DNA of 64,000 nucleotides from Oncomelania hupensis (taxonomy: Eukaryota; Mollusca; Gastropoda; Littorinimorpha; Pomatiopsidae), in the NCBI GenBank assembly GCA_036898135.1, contig CM072514.1, positions 6,720,137 to 6,784,136 on the forward strand, read 5' to 3'. Within the stretch, counting starts at the first letter, position 1, and each line of letters opens with the position of its first letter. A model generated the notes under the pieces. The model worked only from the letters and a program-made list of their open reading frames with translations. It was not told the origin of the DNA and ran no database searches. Below, piece after piece: positions 55,948 through 64,000 of the stretch. Position numbers and translations under genes: made by a program.

Positions 55948-56310
55948 TGGGCCTCTTTCCCGTTAGGCTTTAGGTCTCGCCTGAAGCTCTTAGCTTCTCC
56001 GTGGGCGGCCAAGTACCTATCTGCGACCTTGACCAGATCCTCCAGTCTCTCCGCGCCCTGCTCTACTGAGAATGTTCTCAGCTCGGGGGTCATGGTTTCC
56101 CGTAGCTATTCCCATACTAACAGTTCTGTTAGTCCATCATATGTCTTAGCCGTGGCTGACTGGCTAACCCACTTATCTAGCATTGTGGACAACCGATCTG
56201 CAAACTGCGCATAGCTATCTCCTTTCACTCTCCGATTGGTGCGGAATTTTTGCCGGTAGCATTCTCCTGTTAGTTCGAATCCCGTTAGGAGTGCCTCTTT
56301 AAAGGCTCTC
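55948..56310 (-). pseudogene. Element C Gag SCAN-like region
   Basis: Minus strand: RAFKEALLTGFELTGECYRQ, then DSYAQFADRLSTMLDKWV and LVKVADRYLAAHGEAK, matching the SCAN-like part of element B Gag (KEALLQ, KQFVERLSSYLHKWV, AAERYLIAHGK). Frame disturbed near 56100. The Harbinger MITE cuts it at 56313, and Gag does not resume beyond 57012. Confidence 0.8.
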
Positions 56311-56313
56311 TTA

Positions 56314-57009
56314 AGGCCCCGCCACACATACCGGTTTGAAGGCCGATTCTAGATCGGATTTCGGATCCGTTTCGACTGAAGTGCGATCGGGCCGGACTCC
56401 AAAACCGGTAGCACTGCCACACATTTCCGATCAAGTCGACCCGAAACGTCCACACAATGTGCATTGTTTATATTCACTTTCAATAGTGTCAACCCCATCC
56501 AACAGTTCACCATCCACATCTAGTCTGAAACCACAGCAGAAATAATGTCTGTACATGCTACAAAACATATTTAAAAATAAAAACGTAATGGAAAACCAAA
56601 TCAAAACCATACACAACATCGCGGGTTGCATCACAGGCTCTGAAGTCTTTTATTTCGTCTTTGAAAACTCGTGGGCCTCCTACATAGGTACGTAGTATAG
56701 TATATATAGTATGTAATTGAGGCCTACGAAAGACGAGACTTCCCAGCCTGTGGTTGCATTTCCACTCACCTGTCATCAGCTTCGTTTGTGCCGCCAAGTT
56801 GACAATGAACACGGGATGCATTCTGATTGGTTGGAAGTTTACAACCGGGGCCGATTTTGCACGGCTGAATAGAACAGGCTCTAATCGCACGATACCGAGC
56901 CGATTGCAAGTCGGACCGCAGGCAAGTTAGAATTCTGAAGTCATCACGTAGCGACCGGGATCGGATCGCAAACAAAATCGTTGTACAATTGGCATGTGTG
57001 ACGGAGCCT
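56314..57009 (+). mobile_element. PIF/Harbinger-type MITE
   Basis: 696 bp. Imperfect terminal inverted repeats: AGGCCCCGCCACACATACC left, and GGCATGTGTGACGGAGCCT right. Flanked by TTA at 56311-56313 and 57010-57012, the 3-bp target typical of Harbinger elements. No transposase. It contains the dispersed 115-bp segment (56640-56752, minus). Confidence 0.8.
56640..56752 (-). repeat. Dispersed 115-bp segment inside MITE
   Basis: Minus-strand relative of 4883-4998, with the same frame (LGSLVFRRPQLHT, TYVGGPRVFKDE) and a longer middle. Confidence 0.55.
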
Positions 57010-57012
57010 TTA

Positions 57013-57480
57013 CATCCCGTCGTACGTGGTTATAGATCGTGCGTCCTCAGAGTTCCTGTTAGTCGTAGAGTTCTCGCACGATCAAAATCAAATCAGAGAG
57101 AAAGTACGTCGTAAGTACTTGATAAGTGAGTGCGTCTTGCTCTAAACGTGAGGCACGCAAGTGGTCCGTACGCCTTTCTGTAAGTAGGAAGAAGTAAGTA
57201 GCACGTACGATCTGTACTTCTGTCGCACGCAATGAGTGGAATAATCGTACGTGAGTTGCAAGTGAAGTCTACGGTTTCAGAAAGTCCTACTTACGAAGTA
57301 AGAGAAACGTAAGAGAAACGTAAGAAACACGGAAGTGTTAAGCAAGACAATCGTGCGTCAAATTGAAAGAACGCACGATAATATAAAAGGGTGCTCTGAA
57401 TCTCTTCATCATTAGATATGTAATCGTCCCCTATACGCTTATGTGTCCGGGGACGTTAATCTATTTAACTAACTAACTTC
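57013..57480 (+). promoter_or_regulatory. Promoter-like region of HARBI1-like gene
   Basis: Contains TATAAAAGG at 57382-57390, about 115-125 bases before the ATG at 57506. Just upstream is a hairpin with 9-bp arms ATCGTGCGT (57350-57358) and ACGCACGAT (57371-57379). The same octamer recurs at 57036 and, inverted, at 57075. The region is also rich in GTAAGTA and CGTACG words. Confidence 0.5.
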
Positions 57481-57505
57481 ATCATTCCCTGGTTCAGCAT
57501 CCAAT

Positions 57506-57810
57506 ATGGCAATATCAAGAAGGATGCGCCATCGTCTTCTGTGGCTGTTGTTGCAAGAGGAAGCGGAAGACCGTGATGCAGTGCTCGCAGTAGTTGCTCT
57601 GGATCGTCTGCAAGAGAGGCAAAGAAGAAGGAGGCGTTACTGGGTGAAGCCATGGCTGACAAGAAGACCTCTGTTTGGCCAGTATGAGACGTTGTTCCAG
57701 GAGCTTGACAAACAGTCTGCTGGAGACTACCTTGGGTTCATCCGTATGGATAGGAACCTGTTTGCTGAAGTGCTTCAACGTGTAGCTCCCCGGATCACCA
57801 AGAGTCCAAG
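57506..57810 (+). CDS. HARBI1-like (PIF/Harbinger transposase-type) first exon
   Basis: Begins MAISRRMRHRLLWLLLQEE, then RRRRRYWVKPWLTRRPLFGQ, YETLFQELD, FIRMDRNLFAEVLQRVAPRI. These are the N-terminal features of HARBI1/PIF transposase-like proteins in animals. It ends in phase 2 at donor CCAAG|GTAAGAG (GT at 57811). The DDE catalytic part would lie in later exons, not found before the microsatellite and LINE sequence that follow. In an intact protein the domain would cut DNA together with a Myb-like partner; whether this is a host gene or a transposon remnant is unknown. Confidence 0.72.
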
Positions 57811-58296
<486 letters not shown>

Positions 58297-58330
58297 GTGC
58301 AAATACAACAAGTCCATTGCTTAAGAGCAT

Positions 58331-60133
58331 TCGCCCTATTCCTATCCTATCCTGTCCCGTAACCCGGAGCTCGTAAGGGCACCACAGATGATCGTTTAAC
58401 CAGCATACTCCTTCTTTTTCTGTCCTTAGCAGCCCAGATGGCTTCGCTCAGTGTCAAACCAGTCCATTCTCGAATATTGTCCTCCCACCTCTTTTTCGGT
58501 CTCCCTCTTCTTCTTTCCGTTTCTTCACCACTGTGAGCAGGTCATCGTGTTGTCCAATGGCTTGTGTGATGGGCTGTCGGACTTTGTCGTTGGTGATGTG
58601 TTGGGTATAGGAAATGCCAAGAAGTCTTCTGTAGCACCTCATCTCCATGCTTTGTATTTTTCGTTGTAGAGCTGCTGTGAGGGTCCATGTTTCGCAAGCG
58701 TATTGGAAGATGGAGATGATAAGGGAGCGCAGCAGTCTTACCTTGGAATGTAGACTGATTGTCCTGTCTATCCAAATGGGCTTCAGCCTTGTCAGGGCAG
58801 CAGGTGTTTGTGCGATCCTGGAGAGGACTTCCTGTCGGGACCCATTGTCTGACACAATGGCTCCCAAATATTTGAAGCTATGCACTGTGTTGAGGGATTG
58901 GCCTTGGACTTCGATGTCCATGTTGATGCCATTGGTGTTGTTGGTCATCATTTTGGTCTTCTCTGCACTTATTTCCATTCCATAAGCTCTGGAGGTGACA
59001 CGGTGTCAAGCCTCTGTACCAGCTGTTCAAGTTCTTGTTCCTCTCCAGCCAATCAATCAATGTCATCCGCAAAACGAAGATTGGAGATTGCTCTTCCCCC
59101 TATGCTGACTGTGCCTTCGTGATCTGCAAGAGCATCTAACATGATGCGCTCTAGGAAGATGTTGAAGAGTGATGGAGAGAGTAGGCATCCTTGACGCACA
59201 CCGATTGTTGTTCTGAACCAGTTCCCGATGACGCTGTTATGGAGGACTGCACTGGTAGCCTTGTCATACAGGCTTTTGATGACTTCAGTAATTTTTGGGC
59301 TGATGTTGTACACTTTCATTGTTGCCCATAGAGCTGCATGCCAGACTCGGTCAAACGCCTTCTTGAAATCTATGAACACATGATGTAGATGTTGTTGCTG
59401 TAGGTTTTTCTCACAGATTATTCTGAGGTTGAAAATCTGTTCAGTGGTACTTCGCCCTGCCCTGAATCCTGCTTGTTCTTCAGCTATGATTTGTTCAGCT
59501 TGGGGTTTCAACCTGTTAAGTATTATTTTCAGGAGGACCTTGCTGGGATGGCGGATGAGGTTGATGGTGCGGTAATTTTCACCCTCCTGAAGGTTACCTT
59601 TTTTTGGGAAGAGTGATGACAAGCGACTGGGTCCATGGTGTAGGCCACTACCCACTCTGACATATCTTGCTATAGATAATGGTGAGGGCATCAATCATCG
59701 CTTCTCCTCCTGCTTGTAGCAGTTCCGCGGGTATGTTGTCCACTCTCGCTGACTTCCCTTTCTTCAGCGATTGCATTGCTGCCTCAACTTCTTCCCGGAG
59801 AATTGGGAGGATTTCTTCTTCTTCACTGTTCTCGGGTCATGCTAGAACTGATGGGTCTCCATTGGGTGTATGGTTGTAGTACTCTGTCCATCTGTCCAAG
59901 ACTTCTTGTTCTTCTGTAAGGCACATGCCAGACTTGCTTTGGATCGTTTAGACTTTGGGCTGTTTAACACTTGTCAGCCCCTTCACAGTCTGGTAGGCCT
60001 TCTTGCTGTTGTTGTTGTTCAGAATGTTCTCTATTTCCTGGCATTGATCTTCTATCCAGTTCTCCTTTGCTGTGCGCATGCCTTTTCGGATGTCATTGTT
60101 GATTTTTCGGTAGACATCAGCTCCCTGTGAGGT

Positions 60134-60175
<42 letters not shown>

Positions 60176-60615
60176 TCTTTCTTCGTTTATCACACAGATC
60201 CAAAAGTTCAGGTGTGATCCCCGGCTTCTTCTTTGGTCGGTGCTTGCCTAGGATCTCAGTGGCGGCATCTGTCACAGCTGAGTTGAAGGTGGTGGTCATG
60301 GTGTTGACATCTACTTTACCAGCTCCCAAAATGACCAGTGGTGGAAATTTCCCTCCAATTGTGGCCTGAAATAGTTCTGCCACCTCCGGGTCTTGCAGTT
60401 TGTCCAGGTCGAACTTCAGTCAAGTGCACTTTGCTGTATTTACTCTCTTCAAGTGGAGCCGGAAAGACATCATTACGAGATCGTGGTCACTTCCGATGTC
60501 TGCTCCTGGAAAAGTGCGTGTCCTGCCAATGTTGTTGTATGATCTGAAGCGTTTCTTGACCATGATGTAGTCGATCTGGTTGTGATGCTCCCCGCCGGGA
60601 CTGTGCCATGTCCAT
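58331..60615 (-). pseudogene. RTE/BovB-like LINE, 5'-truncated copy
   Basis: Minus strand, the longest RTE copy here. From about 60615: endonuclease C-terminal part (HHNQIDYIMVKKRF, GADIGSDHDLVMMSF), linker, RT (59053-59694 with AGFRAGRSTTEQIFNL, VRQGCLLSPSLFN and LRFADDID), C-terminal part (58454-58978 with SFKYLGAIVSDNGS and ETWTLTAAL), and a 3' end with GGATA repeats (58336-58356). A run of about 33 T at 60139-60171 and several stops or shifts show it is dead. Confidence 0.88.
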
Positions 60616-61202
60616 ATATCTTTACTGCAGAATTGTATGCTATTATTATGGCTTAGAATTGTGTTCTTACATTGACATTAGATTTGTTTGGCATAGTGTT
60701 ATGTGTAGACTCAAAATCTGTTTTGTATGCGCTACAAAATTGGAATTGCTCAGTTAGAAGAGAAATGATTTTTAAAATCAAATATCTTTTACACTGTTTA
60801 TTAATTAAAAATGTTTTTCTGTGGGTTCCCTCTCATTGTGGAATAAAAGGTAATGAATTAGCTGATAAACTAGCTAAAGATGGTGCAACTAAGTCTACTG
60901 AAGTTAATCATATCATGAGCCTCTCCTACTATGAATTGAAATCAATAGTAGACAATTATTTTCTTTAAAATATACACAATAATATTTCGTCTAGCTCCAG
61001 ACATTTGACAAAAGTTGTCTACAAGTTAAAATTAAATTCATGGAAAACTAAATTTTCTAAAGGCGTTAAATGTGTCTGCTCAAATGCTCTGACTGTAGAA
61101 CATTTGATATTACATTGCCCATGTCTGAACAAATTGTTTATAGAAAATAATATTAACACTGTTACCACACAGTGTAATTATTTAAAAAAAAAAAGAAGCT
61201 GA
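60616..61202 (+). pseudogene. I-group-like LINE RNase H fragment
   Basis: Plus strand: FTAELYAIIMA then TAG at 60654-60656, followed in frame by VDSKSVLYALQNWN and WVPSHCGIKGNELADKLAKD (RNase H active-site Glu and Asp motifs). After a shift comes a C-terminal CVCSNALTVEHLILHC zinc-like motif. RNase H plus this Cys/His tail is typical of I/jockey-related LINEs. Confidence 0.72.
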
Positions 61203-61419
61203 TAATGACTTAATGCTGACGATCGCATCTATTATATCGTGTACACAGATAGAAAAAAATGTTATAATTATTTTATTCGATGTATTTTAGATCTTAAGAT
61301 GATGGTACTTCAATGTTAGGTTACATTGTTTAATCAGTAAAAAATTCTTATGGGTTTGTTGTTGCTGTTGTATTCTTTTTCTTCAATTTTAGTTTTCTTT
61401 TTATTATTATTATTATTTA

Positions 61420-61423
61420 TAAT

Positions 61424-61487
<64 letters not shown>

Positions 61488-61512
61488 TTATTTATTTATT
61501 TATTTATTTATA
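61420..61512 (+). repeat. (TTTA)n microsatellite, possible LINE tail
   Basis: TTTA repeats downstream of the I-like fragment. Confidence 0.93.
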
Positions 61513-61722
61513 TTTCATGTTTTCACCTTATCATTTATATTATTATTATTTTGTTTCTTCGTTTTTATAGTCTAAAATCACATAATTTGTGACAGACTTT
61601 AAATACATTGATTGAATTGAATTGATCGGGAGAAATCAGAACGAGCCAAATGTCAGCCTGCCTATCCGTCTGCCCGTCGTTGTGGTCGTTGTAAGCCATG
61701 TCTGAAGAACCATTGAACGGGT

Positions 61723-61886
61723 TGTGACCAAACTTCATAACTTCCATTCTTCTGTATAAATAGAAGCGAATTACAAATATAGGCCTACACAACTGAGTAC
61801 CCCATGTGACCAAACTTCATAACTTCCATTCTTCTGTATACATATAAACGAATTACATATATAGGCCTACACAACTGAGTACCCCA
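61723..61886 (+). repeat. Two-copy 82-bp tandem repeat
   Basis: Units at 61723-61804 and 61805-61886, each with TGTGACCAAACTTCATAACT and ending near GAGTACCCCA. Confidence 0.85.
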
Positions 61887-62104
61887 TGCGCACTAAGATT
61901 TCTTCGATGTAAAGGTTGAAGCGAAATAAAATGTCTTATGTCTTAAGAACATTACCACCTAGATTAGTGGCTCGCCTCCAGCATCATCACATTTGCTCCA
62001 CCGTAAAGGTAAAACTCACTGGAGTAATGGAATATCTAATTAAAAAAAAAAACGGCTAATGCACATTTGATGAGGTGTTTTATTTAACTTTAAAAAAAAT
62101 ATAT
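61887..62104. other. Non-coding, nothing recognised
   Basis: Short spacer before the next RTE fragment. Confidence 0.5.
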
Positions 62105-62112
62105 TTGTATAC

Positions 62113-63062
62113 CTATCCTATCCTATCCTATCCTGTCCCGTAACCCGGAGGTCGTAGGGGCACCACAGATGATCGTTTAAGCAGCATACTCCATCTTTCT
62201 CTGCCCTCAGCAGCCCTGATGGCTTCGCTCAGTGTCAAACCAGTCCATTCTCGAATGTTGTCTTCCCACCTCTTTTTCGGTCTCCCTCTTCTTCTTGCAC
62301 TGTGCCTTGCAGAATAGTCTTTGCAAGGCCGGATGATCTCGTGACGTGGCCAAACCATCGGAGTTTCCGTTTTTTCACCACTGTGAGCAGGTCATCGTGT
62401 TGTCCAATGGCTTGTGTGATGGTCTGTCGGACTTCGTCGTTGGCGATGTGTTGGGTATAGGAAATGCCCAGAAGTCTTCTGTAGCACCTCCTCTCCATGC
62501 TTTGTATTCTTTGTTGGAGATCTTGCTGTGAGGGTCCATGCTTCGCAAGCATTTAGGAAGATGGAATGTAGACTGATGGTCCTGTCTTTCCAAATGGGCT
62601 TCAACCTTGTCAGGGCAGCAGTTGTTTGTGCGATCCTGGAGAGGACTTCCTGTCGGGACCCATTGTCTGATACAATGGCTCCCAAATATTTGAAGCTATG
62701 CACTGTGTTGAGGGATTGGCCGTGGACTTGATGTCCATGTTGATGCCATTGGTGCTGTTGGTCATCATTTTGGTTTTCTCTGCACTTATTTCCATTCCAT
62801 AGGCTCTGGAGGTGTTGTCAAGCCTCTGTACCAGCTGTTCAAGTTCTTGTTCCTCTCCAGCCAATCCATCAATGTCATCCGCAAAACGAAGATTGGAGAT
62901 TGCTCTACCCCCTATGCTGACTGTGACTGTGCCTTCATGATCTGCAAGAGCATCTGACATGATGCGCTCTAGGAAGATGTTGAAGAGTGTTGAAGAGAGT
63001 AGGCATCCTTGACGCACACCGATTGTTGTTCTGAACCAGTTCCCGATGGCGCTGTTGTGGAG
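62113..63062 (-). pseudogene. RTE/BovB-like LINE 3' fragment
   Basis: Minus strand from GNWFRTTIGVRQGCLLS through LRFADDIDGLAGEEQELEQL, SFKYLGAIVSDNGS, KKRKLRWFGHVTRSSGLAKT and GRPKKRWEDNIREWTG to a 3' tail of GGATA repeats (62113-62137). A deletion removes part of the C-terminal region near 62560. It is 5'-truncated at the TGCAC repeat near 63062. Confidence 0.88.
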
Positions 63063-63108
63063 GACTGCACTGCACTGCACTGCACTGTACTGCACTGCAC
63101 TATATACA
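63063..63108 (+). repeat. (CTGCA)n short tandem repeat
   Basis: Eight or so CTGCA-type units grown from the RTE sequence GGACTGCACTGG. Confidence 0.85.
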
Positions 63109-64000
63109 CGTACTTCAAACAGCACTCTAGATGTCGGTTAGTTGGTCGGTCCATCGCTCCGAGTTTCACTTTAGTGTTGAAAACCCACTTTTGAGCTTAT
63201 CTCAATAATAACTTGTACTTGTACTTTCTAAAAGGTTATTGCGCTTCACCTTTTTCTAAACACGGTTTGCGCTGTATCATAATAAATAAATAAATAAATA
63301 AATAGAATTGGCTGAGCCGATTGCCATAAGTTTTGCCTTGCAGATAGTTCGGACAGTGGCCTATCTATCATTAACTGAGTCAGTGTTGTTTCTTTTTTCT
63401 TCGTTAGGATTAGGCCGAGTCACAATACTGCCAAGACAATCAACACTTTTGGGAAAAAGCCTATTTTTCCGCTGTGTGTGAATGTATGGAAACACATTTT
63501 GAATGGTTTTCCATCTTGATTTTTAATTAGTTTAGTGTTGTTTTTTTTAAATAACACCAGCGGCAGACATGAAAGCTTCGCGAATTACTCCAACCAATAA
63601 ATGAACATTACGAGTTGATTCTTCCTAAATTGATACACAACATCAAAGTTGAGCTGAGTCTTTAACCAATCTAATACAACAGGCACTACAGTATACGTCC
63701 ATTCGAGATGATGATGATGATGATGATGATGACGATGACGATGATTCGTATACTTATATATTACATATTCTTCGTATTAATGCTGCATGGAGAGACAGAG
63801 TATGGGTGATTTTCATAATAGCTGGAGTGAAAGTAACGAATGTCACTAACTGTAAACTACTTGACTCATCTAAATTTGCAATCATTGTTTGCTTTCTCTG
63901 AGACACGGATATACAATAAATCGGTGAAAGCATAGCAGGGACATAAGCGAATATAACAAGGCTACACTCCTTGATTTTCTCGTAATGATTTCAATCTACA
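63109..64000. other. Right-end spacer, no gene recognised
   Basis: A+T-rich DNA with AATA repeats near 63277-63304 and a GAT/GAC run at 63710-63744. No exon or RNA gene supported. Confidence 0.5.

Overview
This is eukaryotic repeat-rich DNA, most likely from a marine invertebrate and probably a mollusc or other lophotrochozoan. That placement is inferred from AAT/ATT and GAT microsatellites, tRNA- and 5S-derived SINEs, RTE/BovB-like and CR1-like LINEs, hAT and PIF/Harbinger MITEs, and three lineages of gypsy-type LTR retrotransposons. No bacterial operon, CRISPR array or rRNA operon is present. Most coding sequence belongs to mobile elements. Host coding sequence appears as small exons with splice signals.

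Layout. 1-4691: minus-strand, broken gypsy element A' (integrase N-terminus, protease, Gag, leader with PBS, one LTR). 4692-6627: spacer with microsatellites and a 99-bp tandem repeat. 6628-36488: copy 1 of a ~14.9-kb segment whose second copy lies at 38395-53193. Each copy carries, in order: a tRNA/5S composite SINE, two small exons of a cysteine-containing gene, a CAT minisatellite, RTE fragments split by a CR1 fragment, a hAT-type MITE holding SINE(s), a 1.24-kb tandem repeat, and the 3' part of minus-strand gypsy element C. Copy 1 is interrupted inside the RNase H of element C by a nested insertion at 20785-35674: element A (LTRs about 1.56 kb, TSD CCCAT), whose 3' LTR is itself split by element B (636-bp LTRs, TSD CAGGG, one intact 1514-codon ORF). 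36489-38394: unique spacer with a TATA-bearing minus-strand first-exon candidate and a third paralogue of the cysteine-containing gene. 52202-56310: longer copy of element C, broken by frameshifts, a SINE and a Harbinger MITE. 57013-57810: promoter-like DNA and first exon of a HARBI1-like gene. 58107-64000: microsatellites and LINE fragments.

All gypsy elements in which the order can be read place integrase upstream of reverse transcriptase. This is the domain order known for GMR1-like Ty3/gypsy elements, and their Gag carries the SCAN-like segment described for that group. LTR similarity suggests insertion of A, then B, was recent and later than the segmental duplication.

The most notable host signal is the small gene present in both segment copies. 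Its two exons differ by about 30 amino-acid-changing substitutions, one silent substitution and one in-frame 3-nt indel, while adjacent introns and flanks differ by only a few percent. A third, intronless relative lies between the copies. Weak motifs suggest a dermatopontin-like secreted protein. A second notable signal is a run of six perfect GAAnnTTCnnGAA heat-shock-type elements just upstream of the gag start of element B.
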